DNA of 64,000 nt from Malania oleifera (GCF_029873635.1 NC_080419.1:71485097-71549096), one strand, 5' to 3'; shown: positions 33,142 to 45,012, numbered from the stretch's first letter. The notes: a model not told the origin generated them from the sequence alone. Program-made: numbers and translations.

Positions 33142-33685
33142 GATACTTAGATACCTTATCGGGACCATTGAATTAGGATTATGGTACCCTAAGTATACCT
33201 CGTTTAAGATTGTCAACTACTCTGATGCAGACTTTGCTGGTAGCAAAGTAGATCGGAAGAGCATGATTGGAACTTGTCATTTTCTCGGACAATCTATAGT
33301 TTCTTGATTTTCCAAGAAATAGTACTCAGTTACTCTGTCCCCAACTGGGGCTAAATGTATAGGGGCTGGAAGTTGTTGTGCACAAACGCTCTATATGAAA
33401 CAACAATTTATAGACTATAAATTGCACTATGACATTGTTTCCATAAAATGTGATAATACCAGTGCAATAAATATATCTAAGAACCCCATTTCACACTCAC
33501 GAACTAAGCATATTGAGATTAGACACCATTTTATTCTTGATCATGTGCAAAAGGGGGACGTGGCACTTGAGTTTGTGTACACTAATGTGCAATGGGCTGA
33601 TATATTCACGAAACCACTTCAGGAGGATAGATCTATCCAAATGCGACATGAATTAGGCTTACTGCACACTAGGGAAGTTGCCTAG
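33142..33685 (+). pseudogene. Copia RNase H, C-terminal end of the polyprotein
   Basis: This resumes directly after the solo LTR and reads RYLIGTIELGLWYPK, SDADFAGSKVDRKSMIGTCH, a stop, LSPTGAKCIGAGSC, IKCDNTSAINISKNPISHS, RTKHIEIRHHFILDHVQKG and ADIFTKPLQEDR, the standard copia RNase H and tail. RNase H removes template RNA during reverse transcription. The clean frame is 33395-33685, ending at a natural-looking stop after LLHTREVA. Two or more upstream stops (for example in SIVS-stop-FSKK) show it is inactive. Confidence 0.93.
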
Positions 33686-34470
33686 AAATACTAGTTTTAT
33701 CATTTGAGAAATTAGTCCTATCCCGTGATAAATAAATAGAGTGCATAAATGAGGGGTAGCAACCTATTTTGTAATATAATGGCTCTGAAACGTAAATACT
33801 CTCACAATGTTATTATTTTTATGCTTATATGTTCATATGAGAACAATACTGCAGCTTAATATCCATATTGTACTGAATATTTAAACTCTTTTTGATGGAT
33901 AATTAATATCCAATATCATGAAGTATATTGGACTATATTGAATTGTTGGGATATACTAGATTGCATGCTTGAATAAAACGTCATTTGCATGACTGATGCA
34001 GAACCTTGTGTATGCATATTGGTATACAACTAGGTTATTCCATGATGAATTGAATGATCTATTTTAATTCATGCTGGCCAGTTGCTTAAACTTATAATTC
34101 CATAAGACTCTTATTGAACTCCAACCTTTACAAGTATTATGAATTTTTAAATAATATGATAGTTTATAGAATTTCTTTAAGCTAAGGGTTCATTTAAAAT
34201 GCTTATATTTTTTTTTACCTTGACCGTTTTATTGATGCCAAAATGGGGAGAAATCACTAAGCAAAATTAGGTAAGAAAAGTGCAAGTTTTGAGTGAGATA
34301 TATTAGGGGAGAAATATCTGAGCTACATTGAAATGTAAATGCATATTGAATTGAAATGTCTTCTTTCCTACATATGCTTGAACTTCATTGTAAATTTTTA
34401 CAATTAAGTATATTTGTAGGGGGGGCCTTTTTAGGCTGAACCCATTTTTTCTCTTGTATTTATCATCATC
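33686..34470 (+). other. Untranslated 3' region of the copia element
   Basis: Between the polyprotein stop and the polypurine tract lie about 780 bp of AT-rich DNA with no gene. GCCAAAATGGGGAGAAAT at about 34237 is a frequent purine-rich feature of copia elements upstream of the LTR. Confidence 0.6.
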
Positions 34471-34605
34471 AAAAAGGGGGAGGTTGTTGACTTTATGAGT
34501 CTTATTCCGTTTTGATAATGACAAATCAAGTATCTTATCTTTGCGTTGAGTACTTGAACAGGTTTATAATTCAGCACGCACGTATGATAAGAATACGATG
34601 GAAGC
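34471..34605 (+). mobile_element. Polypurine tract and truncated copia 3' LTR
   Basis: AAAAAGGGGGAGGT (34471-34484) is the second-strand primer. The LTR starts TGTTGACTTTATGAG at 34485. It parallels the 5' LTR through TATGATAAG-ATACGATGG and stops after GAAGC, where Athila LTR sequence begins. Confidence 0.88.
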
Positions 34606-35184
34606 TGATTATGCATCAAAGTTGTGTAATTAGACATTTAAATTCATGCATGAAAGATTAAAATTTTAATTAAATGTCTAATTATGTCCAATATTTTAAT
34701 CAGTGAGCTCGTTTGATATTTTAAGATAATTATCTTATTTTTGTCGAAGATTTATAGATATTTGTATTTTATTATTGCAGGATAGTTTTTGATAATTAAA
34801 GTCGAGCCATGCACGCGAAGAGAGACCATGTATGTAGCCATGTGCGTATGTGTAGGAGCTGGGTGTCATGCATGATAATTTTAGACATTAAAGTCGAAAT
34901 TAAAAATGTACGTGAGTCGTGTTCATGAGCTGGAGTCCACATCAAGGCCATGTGTGGGGAAGAGAAGCCTGCGTGCATGGAAGGAGACTCGGGTACTAGA
35001 GAGTGGGTTGCATGCAATTAAAGAGGCAAGCCATGAAGCTGGAATGTGAGCAATGGGCTGCTAGGGAGTTTACATGAAGGTAAAGAAGGCCTATGCAAAA
35101 TTTGTTGTGATTTGGCCTGACGGCTGCCAAAAAGAGTGAAGGGGCCTCGTCATGTGCATGAGAAAATCCCAAGGCCGTGTGTGT

Positions 35185-35212
35185 GTGGGGGGGGGGGGGG
35201 GGGCGGGGGGCT
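35185..35212 (+). repeat. Long G-run in Athila-like LTR
   Basis: GTGTGTGT is followed by an almost uninterrupted run of G with one C. It could form a four-stranded DNA structure, but the run may also vary by polymerase slippage. Confidence 0.8.
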
Positions 35213-35565
35213 TAGTGAAGCTATTCGTGGGCTGTGATGAAGAGAAGCCATGCAAGGGTTGGGCAACAACACAAAAGAGAGAAAAAATAAAAGAGAGGGG
35301 TTCAAAGCACCTTGACGTGACCCGACCATGTTGAATGTGCGCACAAGAAGGCGCTGGGTCTTCAAGTTGCCAGGGGGACGAATTGTAAAAAGGGGAGTCT
35401 GGGGGTATTTAATTGGAAGAGAGCTAGGTTTATTGAGGGCGGCAGCATGTAGGCTTTAGGTAGGGTTTAAAGTAGGTTTTTCTTTTGGGCCTTGGAAAAA
35501 GACAGAAGGGGGTGCGTAGAGGGGACCCGTGCTACTGTTGTGTGCTGCTACGACCAACTTCTCTC

Positions 35566-35600
35566 CTTCTTCTTCTTCTTCTTCTTCTTCTTCTTCTTCT

Positions 35601-35639
<39 letters not shown>

Positions 35640-35642
35640 TCT
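35566..35642 (+). repeat. TTC and TC microsatellite
   Basis: About ten TTC/CTT triplets pass directly into about 15 CT dinucleotides. Open frames across it (poly-Phe, poly-Ser) are artefacts. Confidence 0.92.
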
Positions 35643-36394
35643 TTGAATTCAATAGTGTTAGAATTAATTTTTGTTAAGAATTTAGTTTATTTCAATTCTA
35701 TGTTTGGATTAAATTTTTGTTTAACTTAGTTCTTTAATTTAAGAATATTTATATTAGATAAAGTTTTGTTCCATCTCTCTTCTTTTCTCTCTCTTTCGTT
35801 CTCTCTTTTCCTTTAAATAATTTTTTAAGTTAATCTTGTTTATTGAAATTGTGTTTTAATTAAAGTTTGGAATTTTTAATTTCTATTTGGTTATTATTAA
35901 AGTTCATATTTTAGTTTGTGTTTTGTTAAGTTCTTGATTGTGTTAAAATTTTAATTTTGGTTGTGTTAGTGGTTGATTGAAGATTTTTAAGGTTGAATGT
36001 TCCAGTTACGTGATAAAGTTTTTGTTTTTTTAGGCGTTGTCCAAAATTTCATACATATGATTTATTTATTGTCTGAATAGGATTTAAATACTGTCATTCA
36101 TTTCTTGTTATTTTATGCGTATAAATTTCTTATTTTATGTTTTAATTTTAGGTTCATAAATTAAATTTCACATTATTTTAATTTCGTCACAAAATCTTAA
36201 ACATCCCAAGAACTAAATCTGAACTGTGTTTAGTAAAAATTTCTTTTCTTATTTTCTTTGGGATTACATAAAGTTTGGAATTAAACTGCATTCCCTGAGG
36301 AGATGATGTAACCCTTGGGCTAATTATTACATGACTAAACTCCTATACTTGGGATAACTTCCGAGCTGCTCACTTTTAGAGTGAGTCATGTTTT

Positions 36395-36412
36395 TGGTGC
36401 CGTTGCCGGGGA
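36395..36412 (+). other. Primer-binding site, tRNA-Asp (Athila/Tat type)
   Basis: TGGTGCCGTTGCCGGGGA matches 17 of 18 positions of TGGCGCCGTTGCCGGGGA, complementary to the 3' end of plant tRNA-Asp and typical of Athila-type elements. It identifies the element's lineage and the LTR end. Confidence 0.92.
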
Positions 36413-36485
36413 ATGCCAAATTTAGTTTCAAATTAGTGTTTTTCCCTTTACTTTGCTTTTCTTCATGAAAAAAAAGATTTTTTAA

Positions 36486-36486
<1 letters not shown>

Positions 36487-36523
<37 letters not shown>
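36487..36523. repeat. AAT trinucleotide microsatellite
   Basis: About twelve AAT/ATA triplets just upstream of the Athila gag ATG at 36529. Confidence 0.92.
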
Positions 36524-36527
<4 letters not shown>

Positions 36528-36528
36528 T

Positions 36529-36729
36529 ATGACTGCACCTGCACCACACAATCTTATGGATTTTTTGCAGCCTACATGCACCACTGCACCATCTTACACT
36601 GTTTTACCTAATGACACACTTAATTTCATGATTCAGCGCAGGAGGACGTCATTGATACCTTAATTCTACGGAACGGAATCCGAGTGTCCTTATCGGCACC
36701 TGACGGAGTTTGAGTTGACTTGCAATAGT
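36529..36729 (+). pseudogene. Athila-like gag, N-terminal part
   Basis: The frame from ATG at about 36529 reads MTAPAPHNLMDFLQPT, later a stop at IP-stop-FYGTESECPY and RHLTEFELTCN, where it is interrupted by the gypsy LTR at 36730. The matching C-terminal continuation starts right after that insertion at 54530 (TFFPSARTNEF). HLTEFELTCNT followed by RLRLFPTSLKDK is characteristic of Athila gag. The interruption and the stop make it non-functional. Confidence 0.82.
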
Positions 36730-37571
36730 TGTAGAGACCCAAAAAATTTAAATTTTGAAATTAATTAAGGAAAAGAGTAAAGGGAAGAAAAGAAAGGAGA
36801 AAAGAAGGAAAATGGAATTTTTAAAGGGGGAATTTATAAGGCTTTATTGAGAAGTACCCTGAGCTCGTCGATGAACTACCTTCTTCGACCCGTCGACAAG
36901 GACACATGTCTCGTCGACGAAGAGATACAGAGAGCATGATTTTAGAACATTCAAGTTCGGTGACAAGGTTCATGGGTTCATCGATGAACTCCCTTCTTCA
37001 GGTCGTCGACGAGTCCACATGTCTTGTCGACGAGGTCATGTGGACAACTACCTATATATAGTCGAAAATTACATTTTTAGCGAGAAATTCACTCCTCTTT
37101 CTATTTCTCTCTCTACATTCGGCTTCCCTTACTTCTCTCTACGATTCCAGCCCCGATTTTCCCCGTTTCGACGATCAAAAGTTACCACGATGATCAGGGG
37201 ATGATTCTCTGCGAGATTGCCATAGCAGATTGTTGATTTGGAGTTCTTGGACATCATCTCAAAATCAGGGTAAGTAAGTTATTTTAAGGGTTGTATGGTT
37301 ATTAGGTATTTCTGGACCCAGGAAATGTGTTAGATGTTAATATACTAGAGTTTGAGTTGATTAAACTGGGATTGATGTGAAATACAGGGTTTCGTGCAAA
37401 CACCGCAAGCACGAGCTAAGGTTTCCAGCGGGTGTTTCCTCAGGAACTTAGGTAAAGTTGATAAATAATTAATAGTTTAGAATTTCATGGATAAAATGGG
37501 ATATGTGAGCCTAGAGAAAATGTGAGTATAGTTATTATTTTGAGTTCGAGTTGATTGAATTGGGAAAATAA

Positions 37572-37613
<42 letters not shown>

Positions 37614-39055
37614 TTTCACGATTTTGAGTTTGGTACACGGGGGGCATGAGGATAGAGTTGGAGTGAGACCTCTCAGTCAGTTAGGTAAGGGAAATATGTT
37701 TTGCTAGATAAACTATGGATTTTTACCAGTGAAGTATATGTTTATGGGTTTTGAGAGTAATAAATTATACAGTTTTACAGATTATATTTAATGAGCTTTT
37801 ATTTAATTGTATGGCATGAGAATATTGATATAGTATATATTTCTACACAACTTTTATAGAACTATGACTATATAGTTTTTTATAGAATCATGATACACAG
37901 ATTATACAGTTTTGTTCATAGAGCTATGGCTATATAGTGTTTTACAGAATTATAATTTACACGGTTATACAGAACTATGATATACATTTTTCACAGTACC
38001 ATGATATTCAGATTATAAAACCATGATATACAGATATTACAGAACAATAACATATAGAAATTACAGTTTATTCAGATAAGTTTATTATAGTGTTATGGTT
38101 AATATAGTTTATTACAGAATCATGGTAAAAAATAACACATATATAATGGTATTATATAGTATCAGACTCTGATGGACCAGATCAGATCACAAAGTACGGT
38201 ACCGTAGCTATTACAATTCAGAGTGCAACCACACATCTTAGATAAAGTGTGTAATTTTTGAGTAGTCAATTATGCCTTGGGAGAGACAAAGACTCCCTGG
38301 TAGTCCAGGTTGAGGCAGCCAATTTGACAATAGAGGTTTTTAGTTGACTTATCCTGATAGGCCAACCAATGGGCCGCACAACCCTGTCATGAGGGGTTAA
38401 ATCATAACATACAGTTATCCATCCAGGGAAGTTTTCACGGTTATAAATAAGTATATAGAATTTTCAAAAAACATAAAGTATATATATATAGTAGCTAAAA
38501 GTATGATTAAGTAGAAAGTTAATAAACCCTTGAACTTTAAGTGACATAAGTGTGAGTTATGATGTATCTTATCTTTATATGTTATCCTAGTTATAGCCTG
38601 ATTAATTAATATATTGCTCACATAGACTCCTTTGCCACACACTAGTAATAACATATCTCATCTTAATGAGAGTTGTGTCATCCATTATTTATAAACATTT
38701 TAGGTGATCTAGTTAGACGAGCACATCAACCTTGGAGATAGAGGAGACCCTTGTACTGCCCTGTCTGTAGGGTAAGTGATTTTGGAAGATATATTTTTGA
38801 GTAGTTCCTAGGGGTTCTGGTGGATGATTTTTGAGAGATATGTATGTATGTTTGTAAATTACTGAAACTCTAGTATTGCAATTATGGTTATGAAATTTTA
38901 TATTTTCCACTGCATAGGTGTGTTGTTTTATGAACAGGAATTCTCGGTGTCCACTTTGGGACCAAGACGTTGCAGTAGATTTTATCAGGGGTATCAAAGT
39001 AGTATAATTTTATAGCACATATACAAAAAATGGTATGAATTTTTGGATCGTTACA
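36730..39055 (+). mobile_element. Gypsy LTR 1 (5' LTR)
   Basis: It starts TGTAGAGACCC and ends TTTTTGGATCGTTACA, followed by a tRNA-Met primer-binding site. TATA box at 37051-37060, TA microsatellite at about 37575-37611, and GCCGCACAACCCTGTCATGA at about 38374. In its first 4.4% lies the A-rich AAGGGAAGAAAAGAAAGGAG stretch also present in LTR 3. Confidence 0.9.
36864..37035 (+). promoter_or_regulatory. TCGTCGACGA-type motif array of gypsy LTR 1
   Basis: Seven copies: CTCGTCGATGAAC, CCCGTCGACAAGG, CTCGTCGACGAAG, TCGGTGACAAGG, TTCATCGATGAAC, GTCGTCGACGAGT and CTTGTCGACGAGG. The last copy ends about 15 bp before the TATA box. Confidence 0.68.
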
Positions 39056-39058
39056 ATT

Positions 39059-39070
39059 TGATATCAGAGC
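39059..39070 (+). other. Primer-binding site, initiator tRNA-Met
   Basis: TGATATCAGAGC, one change from TGGTATCAGAGC, lies three bases after the LTR end. Confidence 0.85.
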
Positions 39071-39408
39071 CTAGGTTATTAGGTTCTGTAGACTTTAGTG
39101 TGTAGTTGAAACAATACCAGAGTATAGGAATAGATCAAGAATTTAGTGAGTCAATGTTGGGGAAGTTAAGGTGAGAATTTAGGGTTTTGTCTCGCGGTTT
39201 GGAGACAGGAACTTCAGGGTAGTTTCTGTGATTTTCCTGGGGTGATGATTCTAGGAAAACCATAGTAAACTATCGTCGATTTCTCTTTCCAGATGGAAGA
39301 ACTGAACCTTAAATTAGAAATAAGTGATTTGAGGATATCTTAGTTATATTAATGAAAGAATAATTTTATGAGGTATAGATTCTCAGATTATTTTGGTGTT
39401 ATTGTAGG

Positions 39409-40585
39409 ATGGATCTAGGAAATAGCAGTGCTCACACTAGCGGTGACGATGGTGCTGAGCTTTCTAGCATGGGCGGCGAGGATTTTGATGCCGTTTTGCA
39501 CAGCGTAACTCAACAGCTTATGGCTGAGATTGCAAGGAGCTCCAAGGAGCAGGGAGGCCCATCTACAGATCAGGGTTGTACAATAGAGAAGTTCACCAAA
39601 ATGAATCCTCCGGCATTCTCATGGGGAGCCGACCCTGCAGTTGCTGAAAACTGGGTATAAGAGATAGAGAAAATAATGATGGTGTTGCATTGTACGGATG
39701 ATCAAAGGATGTCCTATATGCCACCTATAAATTGACAAGTAAGGCTGAGAGATGGAGGACAACCATGAAATTGCTAAAGGAACAGAGACCTGTACCGGCG
39801 ATCATAACTTGGAGCCGATTTAAAAAGTTTTTCTTTGATCATTATTTTCCTACCACTGTCAGAGAAGCTAAGGTAGCAAAATTTCTAAATTTGACTCAGC
39901 GAAATCTCATGGTTCAATAGTATACAAAGAAGTTCATCGAGCTGTCACGTTTTTCTCCTTACATTGTACTAGATAACACTAAGAAGGCAAGAATGTTTGA
40001 GAGGGGCTTGAGGCAAGAAATCTTTAAATAGGTGGCAATTTTAAAGGTGCAGGACTTCTCTAAACTAGTAAACAGGGCTATAGTAGCAAAGGAGAACAAT
40101 CAGAAGGATATGGGAACAAGGAGTCAGAGAAAGAGGCCCACGCCTCTGAGATTTCATGCGAGTACCAGCCAGGGCCCATGGAGGGGAGATTGGTATAGTG
40201 GAGGCTAGAGGCAGATGACAGGACACCGTGGTTTTCAGGGTGAGTAGACTTATCCCATCTGCCTTAGGTGTGGCCGGAGACATATGGGTTAATGCCGGAT
40301 GAGAGAGAACGTTTGCTACCGGTATGGCACCCCTTATCATATGGCACGAGCATGTTAGGGATTGTCGACTCATGAACCAGCTCCTAGACATTTCTGGGGA
40401 GGTCACCAGGCACCCCGTGGAGGCCAGCAGAGGAACACAGCCCCAGAGAGGGTTTATGCATTAACGCTGGGAGACGTTAACGTTGTAGGTGACATTGTGG
40501 TAGGTATTTTTATTGCTTTATCATATAAAAATGTTGTTTTATTTGACTCACGTGCCACCCATTCTTTCGAATCATTAGGGTATGT
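39409..40585 (+). pseudogene. Gypsy gag and start of protease, copy 1 (left part)
   Basis: ATG at 39409 gives MDLGNSSAHTSGDDG, then a gag core with TKMNPPAFSWGADPAVAENW and, in a shifted frame, RWRTTMKLLKEQRPVPAIIT and FFDHYFPTTVREAK. A zinc knuckle near 40309 reads CYRYGTPYHMARAC, with the second Cys replaced by Tyr. The protease opening reads LFDSRATHSFESLGY, with Gly of DSG changed to Arg. The sequence is split by the solo LTR at 40586. Copy 2 at 45350 has the same order and start. Several stops show decay. Confidence 0.9.
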
Positions 40586-41162
40586 TGTAGCGCCCCGAAC
40601 TCTTAAGCCCAGGTCCAGTGCGTTATACCTGATAATATCCTGATAATCATGATCCATAACATACGCAGCGGAAAATATAACCATAATCTCTATATAACAT
40701 ACACCACAATACCGTAATACCAGAGTTTACTAATTTCTATCTAAAATCCATAGTAAATCATCCATCACCTGCATTTTCTTAAATCTACATAACTCCCAAA
40801 ACATTTTAGTATTTTCACAATCATTCCTTACTCAACAACCTTAAAACATAAAGACATAAAACATAAGATATCTACATCCCAAAATAGTATCAAAATTATA
40901 CCCTTTTCTTTTTCTATTTCCCAATAATACTATAAAAACGTCGAGCTCTCAAAGCTCGACCTTGAGGATGTCCTAAAAAAGAAATACATTTATATTCGGG
41001 TGAGACACATCTCAGTAAGGGAAGAAACAATATATTAAACTCAGCATGTGGACATCATGAGATTATACAAATCATTTTATAATATTTGCAAATCATTTAC
41101 ATAATACTGAAAGTCATTTTCTAAACCTAACAATCACATGCAAAGGTTTACCCACGAGATTA

Positions 41163-41470
41163 CCTAAGGATAGGGGTGATTACCCGCCCATACAAGTAGC
41201 ATCCTTCTGCTCTGATACTTAAGTAACCCGAAGGTCACTACTGAAGCATACCAGAGCACTCACCTTACTCAGTAAGCCCTCAAGTGTTAACTTGATCTCA
41301 TACTCACACACTCAACAATAGTTTATCGGCAAAGGCCCTAAGGATAGGGAATTCTACCCCCCATACAAGTAGGTTCCCTCTGCTCTAGTGTGTTATGCAG
41401 CTACTGCCACATCTGAAGCTACTAGTGCACTCGCCTTACTCAGCAAGCCCTCAGGCGAAGAGTGCGCCCC
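41163..41470. repeat. 174-bp imperfect tandem duplication in solo LTR
   Basis: Two units start CCTAAGGATAGG and include CCCATACAAGTAG, CTCTGCTCT-like and CACTCACCTTACTCAGTAAG-like phrases. The copies differ at many positions and by small gaps, so the duplication is old. Confidence 0.78.
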
Positions 41471-42669
41471 GCCCAAACGTAACATGTTCTACATGCATAA
41501 ATACTTCTAATATCATAATACATCATTCTTTCCATCATTATTCAATCATTCACATTATTTCATGTTCATAACTTAACATTTCCTTGTGTTTCACTTTAAG
41601 TGACTCTTTCCCATTTGTATCATTTACATTTTACATTTCATTTCATTGCATTATCATTCCTTGTCATTTCATTTCATAACATTTTCATTTCATTCATTTG
41701 TACTACAGCTGCTCTTTAGTCGTCATCAGTTAGTCCACATAGAAATGCGCTAGAATCTGCTAATCCGGCTTTCAGCTATCATACTTTTACATAGTTGCAT
41801 TTAACATACACATGCAACATTATCCATATCATATTTTATTCTCATATCTTTACTTACTTAACTTGTGTCTTATACATTTAACATATAATTTGTACATATT
41901 CTCATGCCACACAATCTAATAGTAAAATTCATACATATTTCTCATAAAATGAGTCAACCTATATTTAACATTTATATACTCAAAATACACTTCATTTTTT
42001 ACATAATTCCTTAGAAAATTCCTTTTACTTTCCTTCGTTTACTTTCACACATACATAACTATATAAACAACCCTAGGCTCAGAAAACATGAATTTCATGG
42101 TTGGCATCTTAAACCCACATAAAAACATATATACATAAATAACACATGATCGATTTTAATTGATGAAATACTTGATTTAATTTATAAATTTCCCCTTACC
42201 TGATTTCTTGAACTACGCCGACAGGGACTGCAAAAAAACTACCTGCGGCCCTCACCCAAACCCTGAATCAAAAATTTTCGTTCCATGAAATTAATCCTGA
42301 ATAAAATATTATTTTAATATTTCCTAAATCCATAAATTTTAAATAAATAAATATACCCTTAAATATAGTCAAATTACCAAATTTTTCAAATCTCACTCTC
42401 ACTTTGGAGTGGGGTTTAGAAAACCCCAATTGGAAGTTTACCTACGCCAAAATGACGACAACCGTGATTAGGATCATGTGGTGGTGCCCGATCGTCGATT
42501 TAACCGCATATTTACAAAGAAATTAGGAATATAGAAAAAAATTACCTTTCTCCAGAAGCAGTACCTAAGTTATTCCCACGACAAATCTGCTTTAGTAGAA
42601 ATATCGGCAGCGGAACTAGGAATCCAATGGTACCTTCCGTTTCCCGATTCGCTGCAAATTCGCCTAGAA

Positions 42670-42702
<33 letters not shown>

Positions 42703-42808
42703 CGAAGACGGAGCGAGCTAAGGCTCGTAGAAGAAATTTTAGGGGGGGGGGGAAGGTTTGGCCGCCTCTGTGTTCTTAAAAAAATTGACTTCTTCTTCTT
42801 CTTCAATT

Positions 42809-42849
<41 letters not shown>

Positions 42850-42909
42850 CTTTAACTTATACTTATTATACATATATATATATATTTATATATTATAATT
42901 ACTTACCTA

Positions 42910-42942
<33 letters not shown>

Positions 42943-42943
42943 T
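42670..42943. repeat. GA, G-run and AT microsatellites in solo LTR
   Basis: (GA)n at about 42670-42702, ten G at about 42745, then two long AT runs at about 42813-42843 and 42918-42942. An open minus-strand frame across them is low-complexity. Confidence 0.85.
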
Positions 42944-43154
42944 TCTCTTATTTCAATTAGTTTTTTTTTAAATCCAATGTAAAAATGTTTAATTTAATAA
43001 CTAATTATTTAATTATTTAATTTATCTTAATTTAATTTAATTTCTTTAATTTTATTTTTTTCTTCTTTTTCCCCTGCCATTCCTTTTATTTATTTATTTG
43101 TTATTTTATCTATTTTTTATTATTTCAATCATTTTAATTTTTCGGGTCTTTACA

Positions 43155-43812
43155 TATGTCAAATTATCTAGGTTTGAGACACAGTTGTTAGATGTTGAGT
43201 TGTCAGTAGCCATGCCGACTAGATTAGTAGTGAGGTGTAGAAGGATGCTTAAAAACTATCCAATGGGCATTCGGGAGAAAATATTACCAGTCGATCTTAT
43301 GATATTAGGCATGCTAGGGTTTGATATAATATTAGGTATAGACTGGCTGGTAGCTAACTACGCCAGCATTGATTCCCATAAAAAAGAGGTGATCTTTAGA
43401 CCACCAGTAGAGTAGGATTTCAAATTTTTGAGATCGTGTGTACACGCCTCGCTACAGTTAGTGTTGGCTATTCAAACGAGGAGGCTACTTCAGGATGGTT
43501 GCCAGGGGTATATAGCTTATGTAAAGGAGATGCTTAAGGGAGAATTAAAGCTTGCTGATATTCCTGTAGTCAGAGAATTTCTAGAAGAGTTACCTAGTTT
43601 ACCACCAAATCGGGAGGTAAAGTTTACCGTGAATCTACTTCCAGGGTCGGCGCCGATATCTAAAGCACCTTATATGATGGCTCCAGTTAAACTGAAAGAA
43701 TTGAAAGACCAGTTGCAGGAGTTGTTGAATTAAGGGTTTATCAGGCCTAGTGTGTCGCCTTGGGGAGCGCCAATTCTTTTTGTGAAGAAGAAAGATAGGA
43801 CTATGAGGATGT
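43155..43812 (+). pseudogene. Gypsy protease to RT start, copy 1 (right part)
   Basis: This resumes at VKLSRFETQLLDVELSVAMP with the protease continuation ILPVDLMILGMLGFDIILG and DWLVANYASID. It then reads GYIAYVKEMLKGELKLADIP, VVREFLEELPSLPPNREVKF and SKAPYMMAPVKLKELKDQLQ, the lead-in to gypsy RT, and [11 protein letters not shown]. Sequence identity to pol ends there, and LTR sequence begins within a few bases (TATAGATTTTTGCA). RT catalytic motifs, RNase H and integrase are therefore absent from this copy. Confidence 0.9.
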
Positions 43813-44997
43813 ATAGATTTTTGCATAGCTTTTATAGAACTACGACTATATAGTTTTTTATAGAATCATGATACAAAGATTATACAATTTTGTTTACAGA
43901 GCTATGGCTATACAGTGTTTTACAAAATTATGATTTACACGATTATACAAAACTATGATATACAATTTTCATGGTACCATGATATTTAGATTATAGAACA
44001 ATGATATATAGATATTACGGAACCATAACATACAAAAACTACAGTTTATTCAGATTAGTTTATTACAGTGTTACGGTTAATACAGTTTATTACAAAATCA
44101 TGGTAAAATAATAGCACATATATAATGGTATTATATAGTCTTAGACCCTGATGGACCAAATCAGATCACAGAGCACGGTATCATAGCTATTACAGTTCAG
44201 AGTGCAACCACACATCTTAGATAGAGTGTGTAATTTTTGAGTAGTCGATTGTGCCTTGGGAGATACGAAGACTCCTTAGTAGTCTAGGTTGAGGCGGCCA
44301 ATTTGGCGATAAAATTTTTTAATTGACTTATCCATGTAGGCCAGCCAGTGTTAAGTCTAGCCTATGGGCCACACAACCTTGTCATGAGGGGCTAAATCCA
44401 TCCAGGAAAGTTTTCACAATTTTATATATATAGTAGCTAAAAGTATGATTAAGTAAAAAGTTAATAAACCTTTGTACTTTAAGTGACATAAGTGTGAGTT
44501 ATGATGTATCTTATCTTTATATATTATCCTAGTTACAACCTGATTAATTAATATATTGCTCATGTAGAATCATTTGCCACACACTGGTAATAACATATTT
44601 CGTCTTAGTGAGAATTATCTCATCCCTTTATTTATAAACATTTCAAGTGATCCAACTAGATGAGCAAATCAGGCTCAGAGATAAAGGAGACCCTTGTACT
44701 GCCCTGTCTGTAGGGTAAGTGATTTTGGGAGATATATTTTTGAGTAGTTCCTAGGGGATCTGGTGGATGATTTTGGAGAGATGTGTATGTATGTTTGGAA
44801 ATTACTAAAACTTTGGTATTGTAACTATGGTTAGGTAATTTTATGTTTTCCGCTGTATAGGTGTGCTGTTTTATGAACAGGAATTCTCAGTGCCCACTTT
44901 GGGACCAAGACGTTGTAGTAGATTTTATCAGGGGTATCAAAGTAATATAATTTTACAGCATATATAAAAAAATGGTATGACTTTTTGGCTCGTTACA
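43813..44997 (+). mobile_element. Middle gypsy LTR, 5' half missing
   Basis: It matches LTR 1 from about 37845 and LTR 3 from about 53276 through to the end (TTTTTGGCTCGTTACA). The motif array, TATA box and TA microsatellite of the other copies are missing. It is directly followed by a primer-binding site and gag, so it served as the 5' LTR of unit 2 before the loss. Confidence 0.9.
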
Positions 44998-45000
44998 ATT

Positions 45001-45012
45001 TGGTATCAGAGT
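45001..45012 (+). other. Primer-binding site, initiator tRNA-Met
   Basis: TGGTATCAGAGT lies three bases after the middle LTR end, one change from the consensus. Confidence 0.86.

Larger units (their letters stand above)
23761..34605 (+). mobile_element. Ty1/copia element with both LTRs, inactive
   Basis: Order: 5' LTR (23761-25595), tRNA-Met primer-binding site, gag, protease, integrase, RT and RNase H, then a polypurine tract at 34471-34484 and the start of the 3' LTR (34485-34605). The two LTR starts share TTGACTTTATGAGTC, TTTTGATAATGACAAAT and GCACGCAC-TATGATAAG. The element is inserted in the large LTR at 23221. It holds a hAT MITE (27231-28208) and a solo copia LTR (30876-33141). Its 3' LTR is cut after about 120 bp by the Athila LTR. 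Domain order (integrase before RT) proves Ty1/copia; two CCHC knuckles and a coiled coil in gag suggest the SIRE/Maximus-like group. Confidence 0.9.
34606..36388 (+). mobile_element. Athila-like LTR (5' LTR)
   Basis: It begins TGATTATGCATCAAAG inside the copia 3' LTR and ends TAGAGTGAGTCA immediately before a tRNA-Asp primer-binding site. It contains a G-run (about 35188-35212), a TTC/TC microsatellite at about 35567-35640, and a T-rich second half. No matching 3' LTR is found in the window, so its start and the target site (GAAGC on the left) cannot be confirmed by pairing. Confidence 0.68.
40586..43154 (-). mobile_element. Solo LTR, minus strand, with TATGT target duplication
   Basis: It starts TGTAGCGCCCCGAACTC and ends TTTTTCGGGTCTTTACA, and is flanked by TATGT (40581-40585 and 43155-43159). 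Copy 2 of the same pol has the uninterrupted sequence GGGTATGTCAAATTATCTAG at 46520, an internal empty site. On the minus strand it starts TGTAAAGACCCGAAAAAT, like gypsy LTRs, but lacks the TCGTCGACGA array. It contains (GA)n at about 42670-42702, a G-run at about 42745, (AT)n tracts at 42812-42943 and a 174-bp imperfect tandem duplication starting 41163 and 41337. Confidence 0.95.

Noticed and set aside
35492..35729. Frames with poly-Phe, poly-Ser and poly-Leu
   Set aside because: They are products of the TTC/TC microsatellite.
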